Shown here piece after piece: positions 31,989-40,560 of a stretch of DNA of 64,000 nucleotides. The DNA lies in assembly GCA_020632755.1 (NCBI GenBank), contig JACKEY010000004.1:841501-905500 (forward strand), written 5' to 3'. The notes below the pieces were generated by a model. It saw only the letters and a list, made by a program, of their open reading frames with translations. It was not told the DNA's origin and searched no databases. Every line of letters starts with the position of its first letter. Position 1 is the first letter of the stretch. A program made the translations under genes and the position numbers. Origin of the DNA: Alphaproteobacteria bacterium. GTDB lineage: Bacteria; Myxococcota_A; UBA796; UBA2385.

Positions 31989-32823
31989 CGCCCTGCTCGC
32001 CCTCTGCCTGTCGTCGCCGGTCCGCGCCGCCGCCCCCGAGTTCGTGCTGCAGGCCGACGTCGCCGGGTCCTACTGGGACGAAGGCTTCAAGGTCGCCGCC
32101 TACCCCGGGGTGCAGTGGCGGCTGTGGGGCGACGACGGCTCCCTGCTGTTCGGCGACACCTTCCTCAAGCTCGACGCCGTGGCCGAGGTCACGCCGTCCT
32201 ACGCCCGGCTGGGTCCGCGCCTGACCTTCTCGCCCATCGCGGTCTTCGAGATGTCGGGGCACTTCCTGCCGAGCGCCTACTTCGGCACCTTCAGCAGCGT
32301 GAAGGGCTTCGACGATCCGGCCACCGTCTACACCGACGCCGTGCTCGACGCGTCGCCCCGGGACAGCGGCCTCGGCTACGTCTGGGGCGGCGACGCCACC
32401 CTGCGCGGCAAGGTCGGGCCCGTCATCGTCGCGTCCTGGGCCGAGCTCCGCGGCTGGCAGCTGAAGCCCGGCGACGCGGTCGTGGGCGACTACTGGTGGG
32501 AACCCCAGAGCGAGCTGCTCATCGGCATGACCGACCAGACCTGGTCGATCAACGGTGTGCTGCTCTACGAACAGGTCTTCGACGTCGCCGGCTTCGAGCC
32601 CGGGGATCGCAAGCTCTACGCCGGCGCGATGTTCAACCGCTCGTCTGCCGTCGGCACCGGCGACACCTTCATGCGGCTCGGGCCGATGGTCAACTTCCAG
32701 CTGAACCCGTCCTGGGCCTTCCTGGTGCTGGTCCAGGCCTACCTGGACGACCGCATCTACACCGACCCGCTGCCGCCCTACATCGGCGCCCGGGTGCGCT
32801 GGACCATGCAGCGCGACGGCTGA
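31957..32823 (+). CDS. Predicted outer-membrane beta-barrel protein
   Basis: 288 residues. A basic N-terminus and hydrophobic core (MLAALLALCLSSPVRA) form a signal peptide cleaved before AAPEF. The mature protein is almost entirely alternating amphipathic strands with aromatic residues (SYWDEGFKVAAYPGVQWRLWG, RLGPMVNFQLNP, IGARVRWTMQ), fitting an outer-membrane barrel of about 12 strands. No porin or transport family recognised. A 13-bp hairpin spans the start codon region. The last codon is directly followed by the last codon of the convergent gene (tgatca shares both stops), so there is no intergenic space on that side. Confidence 0.75.
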   Translation: MRPLPGCRMLAALLALCLSSPVRAAAPEFVLQADVAGSYWDEGFKVAAYPGVQWRLWGDDGSLLFGDTFLKLDAVAEVTPSYARLGPRLTFSPIAVFEMSGHFLPSAYFGTFSSVKGFDDPATVYTDAVLDASPRDSGLGYVWGGDATLRGKVGPVIVASWAELRGWQLKPGDAVVGDYWWEPQSELLIGMTDQTWSINGVLLYEQVFDVAGFEPGDRKLYAGAMFNRSSAVGTGDTFMRLGPMVNFQLNPSWAFLVLVQAYLDDRIYTDPLPPYIGARVRWTMQRDG

Positions 32824-34134
32824 TCAGTCGGCCAGCGCGGCTTCGGCGCCGACCAGCTCCAGCACGCTGCGGGTCGCCCGCGCCGCCTGGCCGAAGTCGG
32901 CCCCGGTCTCGGCCAGGAGCACCTGCGCGGCGTCGGCCGGCACCGCGGCCAGCACGTCGACGATGGCGTAGTCGGGCGCGGTCTCGACGTCGTAGGTCGG
33001 GTCTTCCATCAGCCGGGCGGGGAAGCTGCTGCGCAGGGTCTTCGCGATGACCGGAGCGTGCTTCGCGGCCGGCTTGGTCAGGGCGGTGACCAGCGCGTCG
33101 GCCGGGTCGTCGCCAGGGTCGAGCGAGCCTCTCCCGAGCGACAGCGTCGCGTCGCCCTCGCGCAGGGGCGGCAGCAGCCCGGCGTACAGGGGCGCGTCGT
33201 CGACGTAGGACTGCTGCAGCCCGTAGGCGACGAAGTCCTCGTAGACGAAGTGGCGGTTGGCGGCGAGCTGGGTCTTGTCGGCCTCCAGCTGCTCCTTGTT
33301 GCCGCTGAACACGTAGCCGACGTACCAGGAGAAGGGCGCGCTGGGCAGCGCCCGGGAGTGGTAGGGCTGGGCCAGGTCCTGGACGTAGTGGCTGGCCCAC
33401 GCGGCGAACCGCAGGCCCCAGTAGTCGTGCCCCGAGACGAAGGCGGCGCGGGACAGGCGCAGGAACAGGTCCACCCGGTCGCGGACCATCGCCTCGTCCA
33501 GGTCGGTGAAGGCCTTCGTCAGCACGTTCTCGTGGTCGAACTGCATGTGGAAGGGCGCCTTGCTGCTCTCGCCCGTCGCCTTGCCGAAGGGCTGCTCGCC
33601 GTAGCCGTAGGCGGTGATGCCCCACAGCTCGTGGTCGAAGCCCCAGTCGGGCTCGTCGACGAAGGTGGACAGCACGGCGCGGGCGGACACCCGGGTGCCG
33701 GCGGGCACCACGTGTATGTCCACCGCGAGTGGCGGCACGGCGTGCAGGTAGCGACTGGCCGCTTCCGGTGCGACGGCGAAGCCGGGGGCGTCGTCCTGGC
33801 CGGGCAGCACGCGCACCACCAGCGGCAGGCGGGCGGCCGGGTTCAGGCGGCAGGCCCGCAAGAAGGCGTCGCGCGTGGGGGCGTCGACCGGGAAGGACTG
33901 GCGCTGGAAGCGGGTGCTGCCGCGGGCATCGAGCCAGTCGTAGTGCGCGTCGATGGCGGCGGCGACGGGCCCGGCGGCGTCGGCCAGCAGGTCGTCGAGG
34001 GACTCGACCGGGACCTCGGTCGCGGTCCAGGCCGCCTGCGGGTGCTCGAGCGTCCGGTCCATGACCAGGGCGTGGTGGCCCCAGGCGAGGGCGGCGGGCG
34101 AGGTGAGGAGGAGGGCGAGGAGGGAGGAGATCAC
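32824..34134 (-). CDS. Zinc-dependent phospholipase C / P1-nuclease-like secreted enzyme
   Basis: 436 residues from GTG with GGAG upstream. Signal peptide ISSLLALLLTSPAALA is cut before Trp18-Gly-His-His. In this superfamily the N-terminal Trp of the mature chain itself binds zinc through its amino and carbonyl groups, so the predicted cleavage point supports both the start and the family. The motif SHYVQDLAQPYHSR (H-x3-D-x6-H) is the second zinc-binding signature; further His/Asp occur in GITAYGYGEQPF and FDHENVLTKAF. Probable substrate is a phospholipid or nucleic acid. It is the last gene of a three-gene operon, overlapping the upstream gene by four bases. Confidence 0.8.
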   Translation of the reverse strand: MISSLLALLLTSPAALAWGHHALVMDRTLEHPQAAWTATEVPVESLDDLLADAAGPVAAAIDAHYDWLDARGSTRFQRQSFPVDAPTRDAFLRACRLNPAARLPLVVRVLPGQDDAPGFAVAPEAASRYLHAVPPLAVDIHVVPAGTRVSARAVLSTFVDEPDWGFDHELWGITAYGYGEQPFGKATGESSKAPFHMQFDHENVLTKAFTDLDEAMVRDRVDLFLRLSRAAFVSGHDYWGLRFAAWASHYVQDLAQPYHSRALPSAPFSWYVGYVFSGNKEQLEADKTQLAANRHFVYEDFVAYGLQQSYVDDAPLYAGLLPPLREGDATLSLGRGSLDPGDDPADALVTALTKPAAKHAPVIAKTLRSSFPARLMEDPTYDVETAPDYAIVDVLAAVPADAAQVLLAETGADFGQAARATRSVLELVGAEAALAD

Positions 34135-34661
34135 GGGCTCTCCGGGGGAGGGGAGGACCGGGGGAGGCGGCCGCGCCACGACCACAGCGCCAGGAGGAGG
34201 AGGGGGATCGCGACGGGCACCGTGGCTTCGGTGCCGATCCACCCGAGCTCCCAGGGGGTCTTGGAGAGGGGGAAGGCCACCAGGTAGCCGGCCCCTGCGT
34301 GGCTCTGCGCCAGGTCCAGGGCCAGGTGGCAGAGCATGCCGACGAACAGGTTGCCGAACACCGCGGCGCGCTGCTCGCGGCGGAAGGCCAGGCTCAGCGC
34401 CAGGCTGGCCAGGGCCATGCCCGCCGGCACGTGCAGGGGGCCGAAGCCGTGCAGCAGCACCGGGGGCAGCTTGAGCCCGTGGGAGTGCAGCTGGCTGGTG
34501 ATCGCCACCGGCAGCCGCGACAGCAGGTCCGGCAGCAGGTTGCCGGCCACGAAGCTGGCCAGGTGCAGCGGCCGGTCCGCAGCGCCCGTGCGCTGGCGCG
34601 CGGCGTGCTGGCCCCGCTTCAGCAGCAGGCCGACGGCGGCGTGGGTGAGCAGATCCGCCAT
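34131..34661 (-). CDS. YdjM/DUF457-type membrane-bound metal-dependent hydrolase
   Basis: 176 residues with four or five membrane segments. The N-terminus MADLLTHAAVGLLL and the sequences ASFVAGNLLPDLLSRLP, LHSHGLKLPPVLLHGFGPLHVPAG, FVGMLCHLALDLAQSH have the His/Asp pattern of the YdjM (DUF457) family of inner-membrane predicted metal-dependent hydrolases. The ATG shares a base with the stop of the upstream gene, and its own stop overlaps the phospholipase-like start, so it sits in a tight operon. The family's biochemical role is not settled. Confidence 0.75.
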   Translation of the reverse strand: MADLLTHAAVGLLLKRGQHAARQRTGAADRPLHLASFVAGNLLPDLLSRLPVAITSQLHSHGLKLPPVLLHGFGPLHVPAGMALASLALSLAFRREQRAAVFGNLFVGMLCHLALDLAQSHAGAGYLVAFPLSKTPWELGWIGTEATVPVAIPLLLLALWSWRGRLPRSSPPPESP

Positions 34662-35116
34662 CAGAACCGCTCCTCCAGCCAGCCGTCGCGGCGTCGGAAG
34701 GCCAGCGGGAAGGCGACCAGCGCGCCCAGCAGCCCGACGACGCCGAGCGCCTCCTTGGCCGTGCGCCAGCGGTGGTGCTGGACCTCGGTGGCGCGCACAT
34801 AGGCGCCGCCGTCGTGCACGGTCCCCGACACCGACACCACGTCCCCCGGCTCGAGCCCCTCCGATGGGCCCTCCACCGCGGTCTCGACGTTCCAGCGGGT
34901 GGCGGTGAAGTGGTCCGGTCCCTCCACCGACACCACCCACCACATCATCAGCAGCACCTCGGAGCCTTCGTACCCGACCGGGTCGCGCAGGGCGGCGCGG
35001 ATGCCGGCGTCGCGGTTCTCGGCGAAGTCCGTGCTGGCCACGCCCAGCCAGCCGATGCCGACCAGGCACAGCAGCAGGACGGGCCAGCGAAGGCGGTCGG
35101 GGATCACGGGCGGCAA
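34661..35116 (-). CDS. Membrane protein with periplasmic beta-domain, first gene of operon
   Basis: 151 residues. Transmembrane helices near residues 11-27 and 121-139 flank an extracytoplasmic segment of about 95 residues rich in strands (SEVLLMMWWVVSVEGPDHFTATRW, GDVVSVSGTVHDGGAYVRATEVQ), which resembles a small OB-like barrel. The tail is basic (RRRDGWLEERF). It starts an operon with the DUF457 hydrolase and the phospholipase-like enzyme; its role there is unknown. Confidence 0.7.
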   Translation of the reverse strand: MPPVIPDRLRWPVLLLCLVGIGWLGVASTDFAENRDAGIRAALRDPVGYEGSEVLLMMWWVVSVEGPDHFTATRWNVETAVEGPSEGLEPGDVVSVSGTVHDGGAYVRATEVQHHRWRTAKEALGVVGLLGALVAFPLAFRRRDGWLEERF

Positions 35117-35146
35117 CCTACCCGGCGCGGGCGGCGGCGCGTCGGA

Positions 35147-37831
35147 TCAGCGGCAGGAGTCGTTGCCCTCCCCCGGGGTTCCTTCGTCCCCGTCGCCGAA
35201 GACGCCCTCGCCCAGGCACCAGTTGGCGCCGTCGTCGTTCTCGTCGGCGTCCTGGGACGCGGGATCCAGGCTGGTGCTCTGGCCCTCGGACAGCTCCCAG
35301 TCGCCCCACGCGTACATGATGTCGTCGATGGTGCCGTCGTCGTTGGCCAGGGTCAGCATGCCGCGCTCCTCCCAGCCGAAGTACAGGCCCCAGTCGGCGT
35401 AGTCGACGGGCACGCCGCCGTTCTCGTCTTCGTCCTCGATGACGCCGAACACGACCACGTCTCCGGCCTCGACCACCACGCTGCCGTCGACGATGTGGCG
35501 CTCGCCCCAGGCGTTCTCGACGATGAGCCCGTCCAGCAGCACGGCTTCGCCGGCCAGGTTGGCGATCTCGAACCAGGGGGCGTCGTAGACCACGGCCGGG
35601 AAGGGCATGATCTCGTTGATCACCAGGTCGCCGTAGGCCAGCTCGTCGACGGTGAGCACGGTGAAGCCGGTGGCGTCGCTGCCGTCGCAGTCCTGGTCGA
35701 TGTCGTCGTCGGGCAGATCGAACTCGTCGGGGCTGATGTCGGCGTCGCTGTCGTCGCAGTCGTCGCCCGACCAGTCTTCGCTGTCGTGCCCGTCCCCGTC
35801 GGCGTCGTAGTCGCTGTCGCCGCGGCAGTCGCTGTCGACGCCGTCGTACCAGGTCTCGGGGGCCCCCGGGTAGATGCTGGGGTCGCTGTCGTCGCAGTCA
35901 CTGCGCACGTCGAAGCCGTCGTCGTCGTCGTCCGCGGGGCAGACGTTGGGCTCGCCGGGGGTGCCGTGGTCGCCGAGCCCGTAGGTCTCGGCCTGGGGGC
36001 ACCAGTTGTCGGGGTCGTCGTTGTCGAGGGCGGTCAGCTTGTCGGGGTCCAGGCCCAGGGCCACGCCCCACTCGAAGCCCCAGCCGCCTTCATCGGGCCA
36101 GGGCTCGTCGGGGCCGCCCCAGCCGGTGTCGACCGTGCCGTCGCTTCCGCCGTCGCCGCCCCAGCCGGTGTCGGGGCGACCGTCGCCGTCCTCGTCCGCG
36201 GGGGGCGGGCTGGGGTCGGGCCGGCCATCGCCGTCCTCGTCGACCCAGCCGGTGTCCGGGCCGCCGCCGCCGCCCCCGTCGCTGCCCCCGCCGCCGGTGT
36301 CCCCGCGGCCGAACCGGATCCGGTCGATGATCAGGTCCTCGCCGTCGGTCAGATCCAGGTCCGTGTAGTACAGCTCCTCCAGGTAGAAGCCGTCGCACAC
36401 CACGTCGGGCGTGAAGCCGGCCCGGTCGGCGTCGTCGGTGCCGCTGAACAGGAAGTAGCCGCCGGCCTCGACCACGGTCGAGCTGACCACCTCGCAGCGG
36501 CCCCAGTCGATCTCGAGCGCCAGGCCGTCGATGAGCACGTCCTCGCCGGCGGCGTTGTAGATCTCGACGTACCAGGCGTTCCAGTCGTGGCGCTCGGGCC
36601 AGGGCATGAGCTCGCTGATCACCAGGTCGCCGGCTTCGAGATCCGCCAGCCCGAGCACCGCGTCGCCGGTGGCGTCTTCGCCGTCGCAGTCCGCGTCGAT
36701 GCCGTCGCCGGGGATGTCGAAGGCGCCCGGGCGGACCAGGCGGTCGTCGTCGTCGCAGTCGGTGCCGACCCCGCTGCCGCTGTCGTGGGCGTCGCTGTCG
36801 TAGCCGTCGCCGTCGGCGTCGTAGTCGCTGTCCCCGGCGCAGTCGCTGTCCACGCCGTCGTACCAGGTCTCCACCGCGCCGGGGTGGATGCTGGCGTCGT
36901 CGTCGTCGCAGTCGATGGTCGACAGGTAGCCGTCGCCGTCGTTGTCGTCCGGGCAGTCGTCGTTGGCCTCGCCCGGCGTGCCCCGCAGGAAGAACGGCCC
37001 GTAGGTGCTGTCGGCCTCGCACCAGAAGATGCCGTCGTCGTTGTCGGCGGCGTCGATGTGGTCGGGGTCCAGGGTGTAGCTGGCGTCCCAGTACCAGTCG
37101 AAGCTGCGGTCGAAGGTGACGACGTCGATGCTGACGGTCGCGCTGCGCACCTCGACCCGCCAGCTGCCCTCGTCGTCAGGGGCGGTCAGGCTGAACCCGC
37201 TGCCCCAGTCGATGTCGACCGGCACGCCGCCGGTGGTGTCGGGTCCGCCGGCGCGGCCGAACACGACGCGCTCGTGGGGCCCCAGCACATAGGACGCGTC
37301 GACCTCGAACAGGCCCATGCCGCGCAGCCGCAGGCCCTCGAGCTCGACGTCGACGTCCAGCCCGTTCTCGACCTCGACCCACTGGCCACCGCCGCCTTCC
37401 CAGGCCCACTCGTTCCAGATCATCAGCTCGCTGATGATCAGGTCGCCCGCGACCAGGTCGTCGACGCCCAGCATGCTGCTGCCGGTGTCTCCGCCGCCGG
37501 AGTCGTCGCCGCCGGAGTCGGTTCCGCCGCTGTCCACGCCGCCGTCGGTGTCGGTGTCGGCGTCGGTGTCGGCATCCGCGTCGGCGTCGGCGTCGGCGTC
37601 GGCATCCGCGTCGGCGTCGGCGTCCGCGTCGGTGTCGGCATCCGTGTCGGCGTCGGTGTCGGTGTCGGCATCGGTGTCCGCGTCGGCGTCGGCGTCCGCG
37701 TCGGCGTCCGCGTCGGCGTCCGCGTCGATGCTCCCCCCGCTGTCGGCGGGGTCCTTGTCGCCGCATGCGGCGATCAGGGCGGTGGCCAGGACGAAGGAGG
37801 GCGCGAGCAGCAGGAAGGAGCGGGAGCGCAT
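35147..37831 (-). CDS. Large lipoprotein with three lamin-tail domains and MopE-type motifs
   Basis: 894 residues. Lipobox LIAACGDKD. A long Asp-Ala/Asp-Thr repeat (about residues 33-98) precedes lamin-tail domains at about 120-290, 391-629 and 723-894, each opening GDLIISELM or equivalent and closing WCxxxxTYG..GTPGE. MopE-type motif pairs (DADGDGYDS..DCDDD..PGA..DGIDADCDG) lie between domains. Domain 2 has an inserted Gly/Asp loop of DEDGDGRPDTGW units (about 508-586). The domain order matches the other large lipoprotein at 28.6 kb, so the two are paralogous by architecture though domain sequences differ. Probably surface-displayed and metal-binding. Divergent from mutH across about 150 bases. 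Confidence 0.87.
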   Translation of the reverse strand: MRSRSFLLLAPSFVLATALIAACGDKDPADSGGSIDADADADADADADADADTDADTDTDADTDADTDADADADADADADADADADADTDADTDTDGGVDSGGTDSGGDDSGGGDTGSSMLGVDDLVAGDLIISELMIWNEWAWEGGGGQWVEVENGLDVDVELEGLRLRGMGLFEVDASYVLGPHERVVFGRAGGPDTTGGVPVDIDWGSGFSLTAPDDEGSWRVEVRSATVSIDVVTFDRSFDWYWDASYTLDPDHIDAADNDDGIFWCEADSTYGPFFLRGTPGEANDDCPDDNDGDGYLSTIDCDDDDASIHPGAVETWYDGVDSDCAGDSDYDADGDGYDSDAHDSGSGVGTDCDDDDRLVRPGAFDIPGDGIDADCDGEDATGDAVLGLADLEAGDLVISELMPWPERHDWNAWYVEIYNAAGEDVLIDGLALEIDWGRCEVVSSTVVEAGGYFLFSGTDDADRAGFTPDVVCDGFYLEELYYTDLDLTDGEDLIIDRIRFGRGDTGGGGSDGGGGGGPDTGWVDEDGDGRPDPSPPPADEDGDGRPDTGWGGDGGSDGTVDTGWGGPDEPWPDEGGWGFEWGVALGLDPDKLTALDNDDPDNWCPQAETYGLGDHGTPGEPNVCPADDDDDGFDVRSDCDDSDPSIYPGAPETWYDGVDSDCRGDSDYDADGDGHDSEDWSGDDCDDSDADISPDEFDLPDDDIDQDCDGSDATGFTVLTVDELAYGDLVINEIMPFPAVVYDAPWFEIANLAGEAVLLDGLIVENAWGERHIVDGSVVVEAGDVVVFGVIEDEDENGGVPVDYADWGLYFGWEERGMLTLANDDGTIDDIMYAWGDWELSEGQSTSLDPASQDADENDDGANWCLGEGVFGDGDEGTPGEGNDSCR
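37550..37735 (-). repeat. Hexanucleotide repeat coding for Asp-Ala/Asp-Thr linker
   Basis: Read on the minus strand: gacgcc, gacgcg, gacacc and gatgcc hexamers in phase, about 30 units. Highly prone to slippage in multiples of six, which preserves the frame. Confidence 0.85.
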
Positions 37832-37982
37832 GACGGGACTCCGGGCGCGATGGCGCCAGCGAGGAGGGACGTCCGTGGATGCTGCCGGGTGCGGGACGTC
37901 CCGGGAGCGGTGTGCCTGTGCGCGGCAAGGTACACGGGGGAGGTGCGATCCGCACGCCGTCGTCCTCCCTCTGGATCCGCCC

Positions 37983-38672
37983 GTGGAATTCGTCCCGCCC
38001 GCCGAGCCCCCGGTCTCCGAGGATCAGCTGCTGGAGCGGGCCCGGGGCCTGGCCGGGGCCACCCTGGGGCTGCTCGCGCGGCAGCGCCGCATCGCGGTGC
38101 CCGAGGATCTGCGGCGCGCCAAGGGCTGGATCGGCATGCTGCTCGAGCAGGCGCTCGGCGCCACCGCGAGCAGCAAGGCCCTGCCGGACTTCCCGCAGCT
38201 CGGCGTCGAGCTCAAGAGCATCCCGGTGGACCCGCGCGGCAAGCCGCGCGAGAGCACCTACGTGTGCACCGCCCCGCTGGACGGCTCGATGCCGCGGGCC
38301 TGGCACGCCTCGTGGCCCTGCAAGAAGCTGTCGCGCGTGCTGTGGGTGCCGATCGTCTGTCCGCCGGGTGCCCCGCCCGCCGAGCGCATCGTGGGCACCG
38401 CCGTGCTGTGGACCCCCGACGCCGACGAAGACGCCGTGCTGCGCCGCGACTACGAAGAGCTCACCGAGCTGATCGACCTGGGAGAGCTGTGGCAGGTGGA
38501 CGCCACCCGCGGCGCCGCCCTGCAGCTGCGCCCCAAGGGTGCGCACGGTGACGACCTGGTGTGGGCGCTCGACCGCGAGGGGGAGTGGATCCGCACCAGC
38601 CCGCGCGGCTTCTACCTGCGCGCCGGCTTCACCGGCGAGCTGCTGGCCCGTCGGCTGCTCCTCCCGCGCTGA
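37983..38672 (+). CDS. mutH: DNA mismatch-repair endonuclease MutH
   Basis: 229 residues, the same length as the Escherichia coli protein. Colinear with MutH throughout: QLLERARGLAGATLG, RAKGWIGMLLEQALGA, LPDFPQLGVELKSIPVD, ESTYVCTAPLDG, KKLSRVLWVPIV, and PRGFYLRAGFTGELLARR. Catalytic residues of the type-II nuclease core are present: Glu55, Asp69, Glu76 and Lys78 (E56, D70, E77, K79 in E. coli). In enterobacteria MutH nicks the unmethylated strand at hemimethylated GATC after activation by MutS/MutL and needs Dam. Neither dam nor mutL is in the window. The family is mostly confined to Gammaproteobacteria, so presence here suggests transfer. GTG start is chosen because it gives the family length. 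Flanked by lipoproteins with no repair operon. Confidence 0.93.
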   Translation: MEFVPPAEPPVSEDQLLERARGLAGATLGLLARQRRIAVPEDLRRAKGWIGMLLEQALGATASSKALPDFPQLGVELKSIPVDPRGKPRESTYVCTAPLDGSMPRAWHASWPCKKLSRVLWVPIVCPPGAPPAERIVGTAVLWTPDADEDAVLRRDYEELTELIDLGELWQVDATRGAALQLRPKGAHGDDLVWALDREGEWIRTSPRGFYLRAGFTGELLARRLLLPR

Positions 38673-38734
38673 GCGCGCCGGTGGTCGCAGGGAGCTGCGG
38701 TCGAAGACCGACCGTCGCTGCGTACAATGGGGGC

Positions 38735-39571
38735 ATGCGACGGTTGCTCCCCACCCTCGGCCTCCTTCTGCTCGCCTCGCTGGCCTGCGGAGCCTTCGAC
38801 GAACCCCCTCCTCCGCCGGAGCCACTCCCGCTGGTGCTGCCACAGTGGACGCTGGGCGAGTGGACCGGGCTGACCGACCTGGACGGCCGGCTGGTCGCCT
38901 GGCTGCCCTGCGACGCCGGCCCCGAGCTGCTCACCGTCGGCGACGGCGGTGCGGTCCGCTGGAAGAAGGGCGGCGACATCCTGATCGAGGACCAGGCCAC
39001 CGACGTGCAGCTCGGCTCGGACCTGAGCGTCACCCTTCCGCTCCGCGGCGGCGGCAGCCTGGCCTTGTCCGACGAGGACAATGGCGTGATGCTGGTCTCC
39101 GGCAGCCGGCCCTCGGGGAGCGAGGCCCGCCGCTTCGCCCAGCTCTCGGCGCCGGGAGCGATCGAGGTCGTCGTCGAGCCAGCGGGCGGCTGCGGCGGCT
39201 CGCCGGACACCCGCGCCCTGTCGGGCATCGTCGGGCCGTTCAACCAGACCGGCGATCCCTGCGCGGCCGCCGGGCTGCTGGTCGAGCTGGGCGGCCCGGT
39301 GCCGAAGCTGCACCGCGCCGGCGCCGAGTACCGCATCCAGGCCGTCCAGGCGCGGTGGGACGGCACGCTCCTGACCCTTGAACAGGGCGGCAAGCTGCTC
39401 GGAATCTGGCTGGAGCAGAGACCCGACGGCACCGTCGTCGTGCACCAGAGCGGCCCGTCGGGCATGGCGTCCGAGACGCTGCGCTCCGCGGCGGGGATCT
39501 GCCGCGGTGAACGCACGACGGCCCCGCGGAAGCGGCCCATCCGGGAGATGGGCGGCCGGCGGGGCCGTTAG
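38735..39571 (+). CDS. Lipoprotein of unknown function
   Basis: 278 residues. Signal peptide LGLLLLASLAC with lipobox Cys18, then GAFDEPPPPPEP linker. The rest is beta-rich with a Cys pair near residues 148-172 (GGCGGSPDTRALS and GDPCAAAG), and a final Cys in AAGICRGERTT. A TACAAT box ends only six bases before the ATG, so transcription may start at or next to the start codon. The C-terminus is basic. No family recognised; it may be a small beta-sandwich periplasmic protein. Follows mutH by 62 bases but probably has its own promoter. Confidence 0.7.
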   Translation: MRRLLPTLGLLLLASLACGAFDEPPPPPEPLPLVLPQWTLGEWTGLTDLDGRLVAWLPCDAGPELLTVGDGGAVRWKKGGDILIEDQATDVQLGSDLSVTLPLRGGGSLALSDEDNGVMLVSGSRPSGSEARRFAQLSAPGAIEVVVEPAGGCGGSPDTRALSGIVGPFNQTGDPCAAAGLLVELGGPVPKLHRAGAEYRIQAVQARWDGTLLTLEQGGKLLGIWLEQRPDGTVVVHQSGPSGMASETLRSAAGICRGERTTAPRKRPIREMGGRRGR

Positions 39572-39603
39572 GTCGAGTCCGCCCCGAGGGGCAGCCCGGG
39601 GGC

Positions 39604-40470
39604 TCAGCTCTTGGCGGGGCACCAGCGCAGCTTCATCTGCACGTCGCTGGACCAGTACTCGTCGAAGGCCTTCACGCAGGTGCCCAGGTACAGGTCGTAG
39701 TCTTCGTAGACCTGATCGCCCCAGGTGGCGCGGATCTCGGCTTCGTGCTGCTTGAGGCCCTGCCACCACTGGTTGGTGGTCTCGCGGTAGCTGGTCCGCT
39801 GGGTGCGCAGCTCTTCGACCTCGAAGTAGGGGCGCACCGCCATGATCAGCTCTTCGAGCCGGGGGTTGCGGCCGCCGGGGAAGATGATGTCGGCGGTGAA
39901 GGCCAGGTCCTTGAGGTCCTGGCGCTTGCGGGGCACCCGGTCGGACAGGATGGCCTGGCAGGCGAACACGCCGCCCGGCTTGAGCAGCTTGTGGCAGCGG
40001 CGGAAGTACTCGCGGTACAGCTGCACGGCCTTGCCCTGGCGGGCCTGGGCGGGGCTGCAGATGTGGTCGACCATCTCGATGCTGACGATGGCGTCGTACT
40101 GCCAGCCGGGCTCCCAGGCGTTGAAGTCCTGCAGCCAGACCTTGACCCGGTCCTGGAGGCCCTTGTCTTCGATCCACTTGAGCTGTTCGGTGGACAGGGT
40201 GACGCCGTGGGCTTCCTTCACGCCCTTCTTGACGACGGCGTACTCGAGGAAGGATCCCCAGCCGCAGCCGATGTCCAGGATCTTGCTGTCGGGGGTGATC
40301 TCCGCGTAGTCGTGGAGGATCTCCGCCTTCTGTTCCTGGGCCTGCTCGAGCGACTCGTCCCAGGTCAGGAACGAGGCCGAGGTGTAGTGCATGTTCTTGT
40401 CGAGCCACAGCTTGAAGAAGTCGTTGCCGACGCTGTAGCTGACCTCGATGTCCTCGTGCTTGGAGGTCAT
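39604..40470 (-). CDS. SAM-dependent cyclopropane/mycolate-synthase-like methyltransferase
   Basis: 288 residues, close to the length of mycobacterial mycolic acid cyclopropane synthases. N-terminus VSYSVGNDFFKLWLDKNMHYTSASF matches the family's HYD(x)SNDFF...YSCAYF start. SAM motif I is DIGCGWGS (66-73); VSIEMVDHI holds the catalytic-site Glu position of the SIxMFEHVG motif, and ADIIFPGGRNPRLEE and YDLYLGTCVKAFDEYWSS follow the family C-terminus. Likely substrate is an unsaturated fatty acyl chain on a phospholipid or other lipid. The family can also methylate without cyclopropanation, so product is uncertain. Confidence 0.85.
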   Translation of the reverse strand: MTSKHEDIEVSYSVGNDFFKLWLDKNMHYTSASFLTWDESLEQAQEQKAEILHDYAEITPDSKILDIGCGWGSFLEYAVVKKGVKEAHGVTLSTEQLKWIEDKGLQDRVKVWLQDFNAWEPGWQYDAIVSIEMVDHICSPAQARQGKAVQLYREYFRRCHKLLKPGGVFACQAILSDRVPRKRQDLKDLAFTADIIFPGGRNPRLEELIMAVRPYFEVEELRTQRTSYRETTNQWWQGLKQHEAEIRATWGDQVYEDYDLYLGTCVKAFDEYWSSDVQMKLRWCPAKS

Positions 40471-40560
40471 GACCGTCTCCGCGGGAGAGTAGGGGAAGGG
40501 GGAGGGAAGGAGGCCGCTTAGCGCGTCGGCTCGCTGGCGTCTGCCAGTGCGCCGCGACAG

